Source: Cohaesibacter gelatinilyticus
Lineage (GTDB): Bacteria > Pseudomonadota > Alphaproteobacteria > Rhizobiales > Cohaesibacteraceae
Direction of reading: 5' to 3'
Length of the DNA stretch: 64,000 nucleotides
Assembly (NCBI RefSeq): GCF_900215605.1
Contig: NZ_OBEL01000002.1
Span: 434,001-498,000 of the forward strand
In this document: positions 25,507 through 34,502 of the stretch, one piece after another
Layout of the letters: the number at the start of each line of letters is the position of its first letter
Numbering within the stretch: the first letter of the stretch is position 1
Notes under the pieces: generated by a model
Told to the model about the DNA's origin: nothing
Database searches by the model: none
The model's input: only the letters and a program-made list of their open reading frames with translations
Translations under genes and position numbers: made by a program

Positions 25507-26581
25507 CGCGAAATGCTATGGTGACCTCTATACCCACAGGAAGTTTTCAATCTTTCCACCCAAAGCGCAAACGGCCATTTTCGAGATCGGAAATGCACTA
25601 CGCGATAGCTCGGTCACAGATGAACATATCTTAGCTTATCAAAGAAGTTTAAGAGACGTCCCGGCTTCCGATATTTCACGGACTGCCGATGAAATTCGCC
25701 TTATTGCAAGACTTTACCTTGTCGATTACGGGCATAATGCAAACTTCTGGGACGCACCAATACTTCCCGCTGACTGGCGCAAGTTCAAACTCTCATCCCC
25801 CGGAGAATTTCTGAAAGCACAACCAGACCTCTTCTGGTTGCTTCTGTTTCATTCCAGCGGCTATGTCCGACAAGATGCAATAAAACAGCTGAAACGCGCG
25901 CCAGCCACCGAATTTGAAATGGCAGCAATCCTCTATCGCATGAATGACTGGGTCGATCAGGTACGTACAGAGGCAGCCATCTACGCATCATCATACTTTC
26001 CAAAGACATCCGCTCAAGTTATTGGCAAGAGTGCATTCTTTTTACTGCCCTACAGTCATCAATTCAGACGCTGGAGCAATCACGAACGAAAGATCTTTGA
26101 ACATACACTCAGTCGAACTGATGTATTGAATATGTTGCACACTGAACTGCTAAGCCAAAGACCGGGGCAAATTTCATGGCTTCTCAGATGGCTTTTGAAG
26201 AAACCCGGCTTTGATCACAATCTGCAAGAGCTCGCACAATCTGCAGCCATACCCATAATAAGAGCCATCGCATTGGATACGCTTCTGCTTGGTCAGGCAC
26301 GCTGGTATGACCCAAATATAAAGGGGAATGCACTTGCCCGCTTCAGGGAGAGGCAAATAGAGGTCTCGACTGATTTCGAGATCCAACTGGAAATAGCTGC
26401 GTTCGACAAGTCTCCCAAAGTGCGACGCATGGCAGCTGATGCGTTGCTCCGAAAACATCAATACGCCAGTAAAAATATGGACCGGATTGCCAATCATCTA
26501 CGAAGCGACAAAGATACTCCTGTCCGAGACCATATCGAAGCTTACTTTCGCAAGAGAAAAGACTTGGAGAGAGCCGAATAA
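25499..26581 (+). CDS. HEAT-like repeat protein, possible immunity-type function
   Basis: 360 residues, soluble and predicted almost entirely helical. Recurrent helix pairs (HSSGYVRQDAIKQLKRAP; MNDWVDQVRTEAAIYAS; FDKSPKVRRMAADALLRKHQ; DKDTPVRDHIEAYFRKR) have the D-x-x-V-R-x-x-A spacing of HEAT/armadillo repeats. The start is set by GGAGTGAGGG just upstream, inside the duplicated junction. The preceding coding frame ends four bases earlier. The arrangement (a tail of another protein, a tiny gap, then a helical-repeat protein) resembles toxin-immunity pairs, but no toxin domain is left. Function unknown. Confidence 0.7.
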   Translation: MGNAKCYGDLYTHRKFSIFPPKAQTAIFEIGNALRDSSVTDEHILAYQRSLRDVPASDISRTADEIRLIARLYLVDYGHNANFWDAPILPADWRKFKLSSPGEFLKAQPDLFWLLLFHSSGYVRQDAIKQLKRAPATEFEMAAILYRMNDWVDQVRTEAAIYASSYFPKTSAQVIGKSAFFLLPYSHQFRRWSNHERKIFEHTLSRTDVLNMLHTELLSQRPGQISWLLRWLLKKPGFDHNLQELAQSAAIPIIRAIALDTLLLGQARWYDPNIKGNALARFRERQIEVSTDFEIQLEIAAFDKSPKVRRMAADALLRKHQYASKNMDRIANHLRSDKDTPVRDHIEAYFRKRKDLERAE

Positions 26582-26600
26582 ATCGAGCAAATCAGAAAAA

Positions 26601-26652
26601 GCGTGACCCTGATCACCTGCTATCTGAAGCCAGAGGAGTGAGGGATGGGCAA
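26601..26652 (+). repeat. duplicated gene-junction sequence, copy 2
   Basis: Second copy of the 25455-25506 sequence. It encodes SVTLITCYLKPEE, a stop, and an ATG-GGC-AAG that is followed at once by TAG, so the downstream gene is missing. Only 19 bases separate it from the stop of the gene at 25499. It looks like a scar left when a second cassette was lost. Confidence 0.75.
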
Positions 26653-26669
26653 GTAGACTCCAAAGTCCT

Positions 26670-26969
26670 TTAGCGATGCTTCCTCTTGAATGCTTGCTCC
26701 CGTCGCTTTTCTTTGCCTCCCCGTGGGATATGTTCGCGGGCATCCAAGACGGATTTCAAATCATCATAGGCTGTTCGCCACGCATCGGTTTCCTTGAATA
26801 AGACGAACTCTTCTGCAGATGGAAGCTCTGAAGCGAGCCAATCAGAGGAGCTTTCACTCTCTTCAAGTGCACGCAGTTTTTGGAGACGTGAAAGAAGGCT
26901 TCCTGTGTGAAGCTTCTCCAGATCTTCTTTGGAAAGGATCGGGACAGCTTTGTCTAAAAATGAAGTCAT
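26670..26969 (-). CDS. hypothetical protein
   Basis: 99 residues, soluble, helical and strongly charged, with a very basic tail (GGKEKRREQAFKRKHR). It converges on the scar at 26601-26652. The basic tail could bind nucleic acid, but no named domain is recognised. A clear ribosome site is lacking. Confidence 0.55.
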   Translation of the reverse strand: MTSFLDKAVPILSKEDLEKLHTGSLLSRLQKLRALEESESSSDWLASELPSAEEFVLFKETDAWRTAYDDLKSVLDAREHIPRGGKEKRREQAFKRKHR

Positions 26970-27050
26970 ATCTCTATGAACCAGACGGCAAATAAGTAGT
27001 GATCTGAGAATAATGATATAGCCTATTTTTCATCACGCTGTCCCTTCAAA

Positions 27051-27716
27051 TCACCCCTCCACCCGCACGCGCGTTCTTCTTCGAAAGACATACCAGCCGC
27101 CCCATAAGAGCGCATAGAGCATCAGGGCGGCATAGATGGCGGGTTTTGGATTTTCCAGCGAACTGATGGAGCCCGCATAAGAAGCGATCAGCACATAGGG
27201 CAGCGTGCTGAGACAATGCAGGATCGCATAGCGGCCAAGGGGCATATGGGTCACGCCCGCCATGCAGGCGGTGACTTCTGGCACAATTGGCGCGGCGCGC
27301 GACAGCAGGATCATCACCGGACCATTGCGCTGAAAGGCCTCTTTCATCTCAAGCCGCTCGGCCTCGTCTCGCACCAGAAAGGCAACGGGGCCCTCGCCCC
27401 AAAGGCGGCAAATGACATAACCACCGAAGGCCGCCAATGTCATGCCGGTAAAGGCAGCCAGCGCCCCGGCGGGAAAGCCCAGAAAGAAGCCGGACAAAAG
27501 CGTGATGGTCAGGGTCGGCACCGCAACGAACAGATCGACGCATAACAGGATGATCACCATGGCAGCCAGCCAGAGCGGGTCGATCTGTGCGGCCAACCAT
27601 AGCCAATGTTTGACATTCTCAACCGTCAGGATGCCCAGCAACCGACCAATCACGAAGGTCATCAAGAAAAGCGATCCAAGGATCAGCATGACTTTGACAA
27701 GAGGTTTCATGCTCAC
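27051..27716 (-). CDS. TVP38/TMEM64 (SNARE-associated) family membrane protein
   Basis: 221 residues, about five or six hydrophobic segments. The central FFLGFPAGALAAFTGMTLAAFGGYVICRLWGEGP and ILLSRAAPIVPEVTACMAGVTHMPLGRYAI match the DedA-like VTT domain (F-x-G-x-x-x-G, then R-x-x-P-x-x-P). Such proteins are thought to move lipids between membrane leaflets. The start overlaps the end of the SDR gene upstream by four bases, so the two form an operon. Confidence 0.87.
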   Translation of the reverse strand: MSMKPLVKVMLILGSLFLMTFVIGRLLGILTVENVKHWLWLAAQIDPLWLAAMVIILLCVDLFVAVPTLTITLLSGFFLGFPAGALAAFTGMTLAAFGGYVICRLWGEGPVAFLVRDEAERLEMKEAFQRNGPVMILLSRAAPIVPEVTACMAGVTHMPLGRYAILHCLSTLPYVLIASYAGSISSLENPKPAIYAALMLYALLWGGWYVFRRRTRVRVEG

Positions 27717-28444
27717 GCCCCTTTCATGAGTTGGGATGCCAGAGCGGGCGAAAGGCGCTGCAACAAACGCAGGAATTTCACCTTGCCGATATCGATGCTG
27801 CCGCCAGATTTGGAGAGAGCATGGATCATCTCAAAAGCTGCTTCCTCGGGCAAGATCTTGCCCGATCCCCTGCCCTTGGTCATGGCGGTATCGACCAGCG
27901 GCAGGAAGACTTGCTTCACCTCCACATTGGTTGCTTCCAATTGATAGCCAAGGGATTGCGAAAAGAGATTGAGCGCGCCCTTGGTGGCGCAATAAACCGC
28001 CGAGCTGGCCTTGGGCGCAATTGCCAGGCCTGAATTGACATTGAGAATGATGGACGGGTCTTGCTTGATCAAAGCAGGCAGCAACAGATAGATGAGCATG
28101 CAGACCGAGGTGAAATTGATGTCCACCTCGCGCTTGATGGTCTCAAGGCGAAAGTCCTCATCCAGAAAACAGGGCACATATTGAACGGCGGCATTGTTGA
28201 TCAGAATATCAATCGATTGTTCCGTCTTGATCAATTGATCGGCTGCCAGACGCACCCTGTCCAGATCCGACAGATCCGCCTCGAATATGGTTATGTCGGG
28301 GTAATTGGCCTGCAATTCTTCCAGATGCTTGGAGGGGCGAGCAATGACGGAGAGCGCATTCTGGCCATAGAGCTGCTTCACCAACTCCAGCCCGATACCG
28401 GACGCTCCACCAGTAATCACAATATGCTTGTTGACGATCTTCAT
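27713..28444 (-). CDS. short-chain dehydrogenase/reductase
   Basis: 243 residues with the classical SDR features: the Rossmann motif TGGASGIGLELVKQL, an NNAAVQY version of NNAG, Ser and the YCATKGAL active site (Y-x-x-x-K), and FLPLVDTAM after it. It binds NAD(P)H in the cytoplasm and oxidises or reduces an alcohol/ketone substrate that cannot be predicted. It resembles the DltE/YdfG-like group. It is first gene of a pair with the TVP38 protein and is divergent from the Crp-type regulator at 28528, which may control it. Confidence 0.9.
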   Translation of the reverse strand: MKIVNKHIVITGGASGIGLELVKQLYGQNALSVIARPSKHLEELQANYPDITIFEADLSDLDRVRLAADQLIKTEQSIDILINNAAVQYVPCFLDEDFRLETIKREVDINFTSVCMLIYLLLPALIKQDPSIILNVNSGLAIAPKASSAVYCATKGALNLFSQSLGYQLEATNVEVKQVFLPLVDTAMTKGRGSGKILPEEAAFEMIHALSKSGGSIDIGKVKFLRLLQRLSPALASQLMKGA

Positions 28445-28508
28445 TCCGGGTTCCTGACGGGTTAAACTATTTGGAACCCTTGGATACCCATCCCTGAAAT
28501 TCTTGGAA

Positions 28509-28522
28509 TTAACCCAGGTTAA
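28509..28522. promoter_or_regulatory. palindrome between the SDR and Crp-type genes
   Basis: TTAACC-CA-GGTTAA is a perfect inverted repeat ending five bases before the regulator's start codon. A related GGGTTAAAC lies near 28459 next to the SDR start. It does not match the usual TTGAT-N4-ATCAA box, but its position suggests autoregulation. Confidence 0.45.
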
Positions 28523-28527
28523 AATCG

Positions 28528-29055
28528 ATGAAGCTTGCAGATTTCATAGCCCAGAATGGCAAAACACTCTCGCTGGATGCGGGCGAGCATGTGTTCCGGC
28601 AAGGGGATGAGAGCGAGCTGCTCTATGTGGTGAAAAGCGGCTTGCTGAAGGCCTATTACCTGTCCGTGGATGGCAAGGAGAATATCAAATCCTTCCTGCT
28701 CCCCGGCGATAATATCGGCAGCCTTTCAGCCATGCATGCAGGCGGACACTGCACTTTCAGTCTTGTCTGCCTGAAGCCCTGCGATCTCATCGTACTGCGC
28801 TTCAGCGCGCTTCATGACGCCACCCGCAGCGACCCGGAAATCTCGGCAGAGCTTTTGGATTTCCTGCTCAAATTCGGCATGAAAAAGGAAATGCGAGAAT
28901 ATGAGTTGCTCTGCCTTTCCGCCGAAGACAGATTTCGCAGGCTCCTGAATGAGCGGCCCGAACTGTTCGATCTGGTCACCCAAAATGACCTCGCCCACTA
29001 TCTGGGCATCACCCCCGTCGGCCTCAGCCGTATCAAGAAGCGTGTGGTGGGGTAG
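28528..29055 (+). CDS. Crp/Fnr family transcriptional regulator
   Basis: 175 residues. An N-terminal cyclic-nucleotide-binding-like beta roll (about 15-110: LDAGEHVFRQGDESELLYVVKSGLLKAYYLSVDGKENIKSFLLPGDNIG) and a C-terminal winged helix ending in LAHYLGITPVGLSRIKKRV. No cysteine cluster for an FeS centre is present. The short size lacks a long linker but is within the family range. It is divergent from the SDR/TVP38 pair. A large mosaic repeat (R1) begins just after its stop codon. Confidence 0.87.
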   Translation: MKLADFIAQNGKTLSLDAGEHVFRQGDESELLYVVKSGLLKAYYLSVDGKENIKSFLLPGDNIGSLSAMHAGGHCTFSLVCLKPCDLIVLRFSALHDATRSDPEISAELLDFLLKFGMKKEMREYELLCLSAEDRFRRLLNERPELFDLVTQNDLAHYLGITPVGLSRIKKRVVG

Positions 29056-29061
29056 TTATTT

Positions 29062-29414
29062 CTCTTACCGGGGATTTTCTCCCTCACGGCTATTCCTGAT
29101 CTTCGATCAGGGCCTACGGGGGTGCGCACTTTTACGCGAATCCTGATCCGAAAAGTCTGCAACTTTTCGGGGATGCGCACTGCGCTTGCCTATCGGCCGT
29201 CAGAAAAGGAAGGATTTCCTTTTCTGGGTTCTTTTCCCTCGCAGATCTCTCAAGAATAAAAGAATTCGACGAAAACACTCGGTTTTCGTCGGGAGCCGAT
29301 AGGCGACCGCAGCTGACGAGATACGCCATCGAGCCGTGGCGAGATGACAAGCGTATCGACAGAAATGCTGCGCCCTCTCGGAGGCCTGGCCAAAGGCCAG
29401 ATTAGCCGTGAGAG
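29062..29414. repeat. mosaic palindromic element R1
   Basis: Fills the gap between two convergent genes. Order of modules: CTCTTACCGG end; CTCACGGCTATTCC with a CCTGATC/GATCAGG hairpin; CCGAAAAGT/AACTTTTCGG hairpin; AGAAAAGGAA/TTCCTTTTCT hairpin; CGACGAAAAC/GTTTTCGTCG hairpin; invariant core 29320-29357 (GATACGC ... GCGTATC); CTGGCC/GGCCAG hairpin; and TTAGCCGTGAGAG end. Relatives: R2 34231, R3 37866, R5 40910, R4 43994. Confidence 0.85.
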
Positions 29415-29423
29415 ATAAAACTC

Positions 29424-31298
29424 TCACCGCGCAACCACCACCTCGGTGCCCTTACCTGCCACCGACTTCACATCCAGCGTGGCATCCAGCAGCTCTGCGC
29501 GGCGGTGCATGGAGGCTAACCCTAAGCCTTTGCTGGGGGCATTGGTGTCAAAGCCCGTGCCATTGTCTTTGATCATGAAGCGGAACTGGTTGCCATTGCG
29601 GGAGAAGGAGACACGGATATCCGTTGCCCGGCCATGCTTGATGGCGTTTTGCAGGGCTTCCTGATAGATGCGATAAAGATGACCCTCTGATGTCGCATCA
29701 AACCCGCTCTCTTGTTCATCTTCAATCTCGATGCGCACATTGATGCCCGCCCGGGAGCGGATAACATCGGCATGGCTTTGCATGGCCGCAATCAGCCCTT
29801 GCTTTTCGATCATGGCGGGTGAGAGATCGTGGGCAATGCGGCGGGTGTCTGAAATGGCCGCATCCACATGACAGACCACATCGGCCACACCTTGCGCGAC
29901 AGATCCATCCCTGTGCTGGCCTTGCAGCATTTGCAAATTCAGCTTGATGGTGGAGAGCCACTGCCCGACCCCGTCATGAATGTCATAGGCAATGCGGCGG
30001 CGCTCATATTCCTGCGCTTCGATCACCTCGCTTTGGGCCTTGGCCAGCCGTGCCCGTGCCTCGAACAAAGGCTGCATCCCGGCCCAAGCCAGCGAGATGA
30101 GAAAGAGGGGGACGGTGATGTCGCCCGAGCTCGTCCCGGTTTTGGCATAGAACCACTGGTCGCCACCAGCCAAACCCAGAGCTGCCCCAATCCAGATGGC
30201 CGTTGCCCCGATAATGACGGGATAAGCCCGCCGATCCGGCTGCAGAGCGCGACGCACAGCCCACCATGTGATGAGCGTGAAGGTGAGCAACAAAAAGACC
30301 AGCCAGATCAGCGAGTCAAGGCGTCGGATGGGAAAGAGAAAATCAGACCCGACTTCCGGAATGAAGGGCAACAGCAACAGAGCCAGCTGCAGCAAACGCC
30401 CATACCATCTGATCTTGATCTTCAAATGCCGGGCCGAGAATTCCAGCATCGGCACGAGCGATAATGCAGCCAGGTTTGCCGTCAGAAAGGGGAAAATCAC
30501 GGGCGACACTGAAAGGCCCAGAAACAGGGCCAGACTGGAATTGAAGATGAAATGCGGCTGCAACGTAAGGAAAGTCAGCACCAGCCAGCCAAGGCCGTTT
30601 GTCTCACGGCTCACCAGCCAGACAATCAGCGTGACAAGGAAGGCAAGAAAAAAGACGAACAGTGACAAGCTGTTAAAGAGCACGAAAAAGAGCGTCTTGC
30701 CGTGCGATTGGGAAAGGGCTGTGCTCTCTTCCGTGATTTCAACCGGCCCCGCCAGAATGGAAGCATTCAACGCACCGCGCACCGAGCGAATGGCCAGCAC
30801 ATTCTTCCCGTCTTGCTTCAAGAGATTTGGTGGAATGGCAAAAACCCTGGGCATCCCTTTGTCATTACCCGCATCAAGGCCACCAAAGGGTTTTTCCTGC
30901 ATGGCAACGCGGGCAAATTCCACCCCATTGAGATAAAGAATATTGCCCGAAACAAGCACACCGATATGAAGGGCAGGCTTGGCAAGAACGGGCAGAGCTG
31001 CCCCATCAAAATGGATCCGCTGCCAATAGAAGCGCACTTCCAGCCCGCCATCGCGCGCAACACGATCGCCGATGGCAAAGACATCATGATGCTTCCAGTC
31101 ATCATCGGCAAAGTCAGGGTCTGCATAGGCCGGATCGTCCCCTAGCATCAGCTTGACGGGAAGTTGAGTGAGATCGAGTGACCGACCCGACTGCGCCTGC
31201 CCACCCGTGGGCAAGAACAGAAACAACAGACTCAGCAGAAGGGCCAGAGACATTGAGATCTGAGACATTGAGACCTGAGACATGAAAGGAAGCCGCAA
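29424..31298 (-). CDS. membrane sensor histidine kinase (HisKA_3, NarX/DegS-like)
   Basis: About 624 residues. A signal sequence (to GGQAQS) is followed by a periplasmic beta-rich domain (about 35-190), seven or so membrane helices (about 205-390) and a cytoplasmic kinase. The kinase has the H-box YERRRIAYDIHDGVGQWLS with the phosphorylated His, the N-box QEALQNAIKHG and the DNGTGFD/GLGLASM ATP-binding boxes of HATPase_c. This layout is that of 7TM sensor kinases. The TTG start chosen has GGGGAGG five bases upstream; an ATG at 31322 would overlap the response regulator gene. It pairs with the NarL-type regulator just upstream in the same transcript. The signal is unknown. Confidence 0.88.
   Translation of the reverse strand: MRLPFMSQVSMSQISMSLALLLSLLFLFLPTGGQAQSGRSLDLTQLPVKLMLGDDPAYADPDFADDDWKHHDVFAIGDRVARDGGLEVRFYWQRIHFDGAALPVLAKPALHIGVLVSGNILYLNGVEFARVAMQEKPFGGLDAGNDKGMPRVFAIPPNLLKQDGKNVLAIRSVRGALNASILAGPVEITEESTALSQSHGKTLFFVLFNSLSLFVFFLAFLVTLIVWLVSRETNGLGWLVLTFLTLQPHFIFNSSLALFLGLSVSPVIFPFLTANLAALSLVPMLEFSARHLKIKIRWYGRLLQLALLLLPFIPEVGSDFLFPIRRLDSLIWLVFLLLTFTLITWWAVRRALQPDRRAYPVIIGATAIWIGAALGLAGGDQWFYAKTGTSSGDITVPLFLISLAWAGMQPLFEARARLAKAQSEVIEAQEYERRRIAYDIHDGVGQWLSTIKLNLQMLQGQHRDGSVAQGVADVVCHVDAAISDTRRIAHDLSPAMIEKQGLIAAMQSHADVIRSRAGINVRIEIEDEQESGFDATSEGHLYRIYQEALQNAIKHGRATDIRVSFSRNGNQFRFMIKDNGTGFDTNAPSKGLGLASMHRRAELLDATLDVKSVAGKGTEVVVAR
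31246..31284. repeat. 15-bp tandem repeat in the kinase signal sequence
   Basis: GAGACATTGAGATCT, GAGACATTGAGACCT and GAGACATGA follow in tandem. On the coding strand each unit adds MSQ(V/I)S and supplies an in-frame ATG, so copy number can change the N-terminus by five residues without a frameshift. Confidence 0.7.
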
Positions 31299-31311
31299 AC
31301 TCACCTCCCCT

Positions 31312-31941
31312 TCAGGCAGCAATCAGGCGCTGCTTCAGCGCTGCAGCCACGGCCTCGGTCACCCGTTGCACGCCCAACTTGCGGCAGGCATTGGCAAAAT
31401 GAAAGCGCACGGTCCGCTCGGTGATATCCAGCTCCCGCGCAATCATCTTGGCGGTCAGACCACGGGCCGCACCGGACAGGCATTCGCGCTCGCGATCCGT
31501 CAGGGCGCTCTCGCTGGGCAGCACATCAATCAGGGTGCGGCAGAGATATTGATCGCCCCCTTGGATGGTCAGGATCGCTTCCACCAGCTCATCAAAGGCG
31601 GCTTCCTTGACCACATAGCCATCCATGCCATGGGAAAGCAGATCCCGCGCAAAGGAAGGCTCCAGATGCATGGTCAGGGCCAGCGTCTTGATGCCCATAT
31701 CCAGCGCATCCAGTTGCTGCACGATGCCAGCAGGCCCCGGCCCCGGCATGGAAATATCGATGATCGCCACATCGGGTTCATGCGCTTTGGCCAGCTCGAT
31801 CAGATCATCGCCGCTGTTGCAGGTGCCAAGCACGCAAAGCCGCTCGTCAGCCGCCAGCAAACGCGACAGCCCTTCCAGAAAAATCTGATGATCATCGGCC
31901 ATCACCACGCCGATCTCACTCTCCCTCATTTCCCCACTCAT
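31312..31941 (-). CDS. NarL/LuxR-type response regulator
   Basis: 209 residues from MSGEMRESEIGVVMADDHQIFLEGL. The receiver domain has the acidic pair ADD, the phospho-acceptor Asp in VAIIDISMPGPG and a conserved Lys in VVKEAAFDELVEAI. The C-terminal HTH is ALTDRERECLSGAARGLTAKMIARELDITERTVRFHFANACRKLGV. An AAGG site lies five bases before the ATG; upstream in-frame codons are rejected. It is transcribed ahead of the sensor kinase gene and is its likely partner. Confidence 0.92.
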   Translation of the reverse strand: MSGEMRESEIGVVMADDHQIFLEGLSRLLAADERLCVLGTCNSGDDLIELAKAHEPDVAIIDISMPGPGPAGIVQQLDALDMGIKTLALTMHLEPSFARDLLSHGMDGYVVKEAAFDELVEAILTIQGGDQYLCRTLIDVLPSESALTDRERECLSGAARGLTAKMIARELDITERTVRFHFANACRKLGVQRVTEAVAAALKQRLIAA

Positions 31942-32113
31942 GACAGCCTTCAAAAATACCCCCGGAATATGATGCAACCAACTTAGCACACTTATAAGCT
32001 GTTGCACCCTGTCGATTCAGACAGCTATTCCCAAATTGGCGGATTTCCTAGAGTCCCGAGCAAAATCGGGGACACAAAAGCAGCCCCGAACAAGCGTAAA
32101 TGTGGGGTGTAAA

Positions 32114-34228
32114 ATGGGGACCGGGGCAGATCTGACGCGGTTAGGCCGCAACAGCCAAAATATCAAAAACAGAGGCAACACACAAAGCAACAAGTACCGC
32201 ATTCTATATGGTGCGCTTTTGGGGCTGATGGCATCCTTGTCGCCATTATCCGCCCAGCCATTTCAAAGCTGTGATGGTCTGAGCACCACGCTTGTCAGCG
32301 ATGGCTCTCCTTCCGTCGGCACAAATACCTTGAATGTGACGACTGGCGATGTGATCAGCGGAACCATTTCCGGCCTGACCAAAAATTATGATCTGAGTAC
32401 TGTCGCCCTTTTGCGCTTTATCGGATCATCCGTGTCGGATCCACATATCAATGTTTATCAATCCAATCTGACCTATTCCTTCACCGTGAACGCCTATGCG
32501 GAAAACACCCTTGGCCAGGCTCAGGCAAGGCTGTTCATGTATGCCGATGCAGGCATCACGGCGACGGTCAATTGCGTGGGTGCAGGTTCATCTGGCGGCG
32601 GGGGAAGTGGCGGTGGATCTGGCAGCAGTGGAAGTTCCAATACCAACGGCGATACTTTCAGCATCAAACGATCCATCGGTCAGGGGCGCGATTATCTCAT
32701 CACCTGGACCGGCCAGTCGGGCACAGAGAATTGGACACCGATTTATGACGGCCCGGACAGCTGGTGGAATGGCAATACAGGCCGTTTCAACAATCGCAAC
32801 AATCCCAGGCTGCAACTGCAAAATGCCCTTGCCAGATTGCGCGAAGACAAGTCCGAAACGCAAAAACAGCTTGAAGAACTGGAAGCCGAGCTGGAGGAGG
32901 ACGTCAAGAATTTCAAGGAAGAGGATCTGCTCATATGGGGGATCAACGGGCTCTATGACGACTTTGACATTTCCAGTAATGACCTCATCAGGCTGCAAAT
33001 ATGGTATGGTAGCGACGTCCTGATCTGGCATCCCCAAAAGCTTCAGCAGCTCTTGCAACTTCTGAACAAGCTCGCAGACATGAAGAGGCAGGAAGACAAT
33101 ATTCTGGCCGAGCAGTATGCCTTGTTTCGATCCACTGGCAGCAATGCGAACAATGGCCACACCAATAGCATATTCTATGCAGATCCGGCCCTCAACCAGC
33201 CTGCAAGCCATGCGCAAAGCCCCTTCACATCCTTCAATTTCTCGGACAACAGTGCCAACTTTGGCATGACGCTGCGCCAACTGCGTGCCTGGCGCAAAAG
33301 CAAGGCCGCACAACAAAGCCAGCAGATCGGCAGCCGCGTGGCCATGGCCTTTGATGCCACCAGCCAGCCTGCCATTCCGCAAACTGACATCGAAGAGCCC
33401 CTGCCCGGTCTGCTAGGCGACAAGAAATTCAACGCCTGGATCGATGCCGCCGTCAGCTGGTCCCGCGACAACAGAAGTGGCAACGAAGGCACAGGCACCT
33501 CCATTCAGGTGCGTGCTGGCGCCAGCTATCAGCTGCTGGAAAAGATCGGCATCGGCAGCATGCTGCGCTATAGCCACAAGGCGTCTGATCGCAGCGATGG
33601 CAGCGCCTCCACCAAGGGCGATGGCTTTGGTGGCTCGATCTTTGCCCAAATCCAACTCCCTTACGGGGCGATCTTTACCCCGGTTTTTGCCTATGAGCGG
33701 GTGAATTCGGATCTGGATATCTCAAACGGCGCGACCCTTGTCACCGGTGGCTTTGAAAGCGATATCTATACCTATGGCGGCAGTCTGAAAAAGCGCTTCA
33801 TCTTTGAAAGCGACAATATCGACCGCCGTTACTTCATCGATCCGAACCTGACGCTGTCCTACATCAAGGGCAAACGTCACGGCTATGTCAGAAGCGATGG
33901 CTCCTATGTGCCGTCCGATAGTTTCAATCAGGGCGTCCTGTCCTTCGGCCCGACTTTTGGCCTGCAAATGCGCAATGTCAGCGAGACCATCGCCATGCTC
34001 GAACCCAAAGTCGGCATCAATGGCATCTGGAACTTCGAGACCCCGGCCGCCTATACCACAACCACCGGCTCGGTGATCAAACCCACGCAATGGTCCGCCT
34101 CCCTCAATGCAGGCCTGACATTGCAACTGAAGAACGGCCTCACCAGCACAATCACCGGCGCCTATTCAGGCTTGGGCAGCGACGTGAATACAGGAACCTT
34201 CTCAGGGAGATTGAGCTTGCCGTTTTGA
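32114..34228 (+). CDS. outer-membrane autotransporter-domain protein with coiled-coil passenger
   Basis: 704 residues. Signal sequence to about PLSAQPF. A beta-type N-terminal domain (about 50-155) ends in a Gly/Ser linker. A second segment with YLITWTGQSGTENWTP leads to a long coiled coil (LREDKSETQKQLEELEAELEEDVKNF). The C-terminal ~270 residues have the alternating amphipathic strands of an autotransporter beta-barrel, ending in LSLPF with the terminal Phe required for outer-membrane assembly. Probably a surface protein. The start is the ATG after GGGGTGTAAA. Element R2 begins two bases after the stop. Confidence 0.85.
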   Translation: MGTGADLTRLGRNSQNIKNRGNTQSNKYRILYGALLGLMASLSPLSAQPFQSCDGLSTTLVSDGSPSVGTNTLNVTTGDVISGTISGLTKNYDLSTVALLRFIGSSVSDPHINVYQSNLTYSFTVNAYAENTLGQAQARLFMYADAGITATVNCVGAGSSGGGGSGGGSGSSGSSNTNGDTFSIKRSIGQGRDYLITWTGQSGTENWTPIYDGPDSWWNGNTGRFNNRNNPRLQLQNALARLREDKSETQKQLEELEAELEEDVKNFKEEDLLIWGINGLYDDFDISSNDLIRLQIWYGSDVLIWHPQKLQQLLQLLNKLADMKRQEDNILAEQYALFRSTGSNANNGHTNSIFYADPALNQPASHAQSPFTSFNFSDNSANFGMTLRQLRAWRKSKAAQQSQQIGSRVAMAFDATSQPAIPQTDIEEPLPGLLGDKKFNAWIDAAVSWSRDNRSGNEGTGTSIQVRAGASYQLLEKIGIGSMLRYSHKASDRSDGSASTKGDGFGGSIFAQIQLPYGAIFTPVFAYERVNSDLDISNGATLVTGGFESDIYTYGGSLKKRFIFESDNIDRRYFIDPNLTLSYIKGKRHGYVRSDGSYVPSDSFNQGVLSFGPTFGLQMRNVSETIAMLEPKVGINGIWNFETPAAYTTTTGSVIKPTQWSASLNAGLTLQLKNGLTSTITGAYSGLGSDVNTGTFSGRLSLPF

Positions 34229-34230
34229 AC

Positions 34231-34492
34231 CTCTTACCGGGGATTTTCTCCCTCACGGCTATTCCATGATTGATACCTCTCACGGCTATTTCTTGGCTAT
34301 CGCCGAATTCTTTTTCCTTGATAGATCTGCGAGGGAAAAGAACCCGCAAAAGGAAATCCTTCCTTTTGCGACGGCCGATAGGCAAGCGCACGACAAGATA
34401 CGCCATCGAGCCGTGGCGAGATGAAAAGCGTATCGACAGGAATGTGCGTGCCCTCGCAGGCCGCCGCGCAAGCGGCGAATAGCCGGTAAGAG
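34231..34492. repeat. mosaic palindromic element R2
   Basis: Bounded by exact inverted ends CTCTTACCGG and CCGGTAAGAG. It contains the invariant core (34397-34434), a GCAAAAGGAA/TTCCTTTTGC hairpin module in the opposite orientation to that in R1, and a GCCGC/GCGGC-tipped module at the right end. It fills the space between two convergent genes. Confidence 0.85.
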
Positions 34493-34502
34493 ATATGGAG
34501 CC

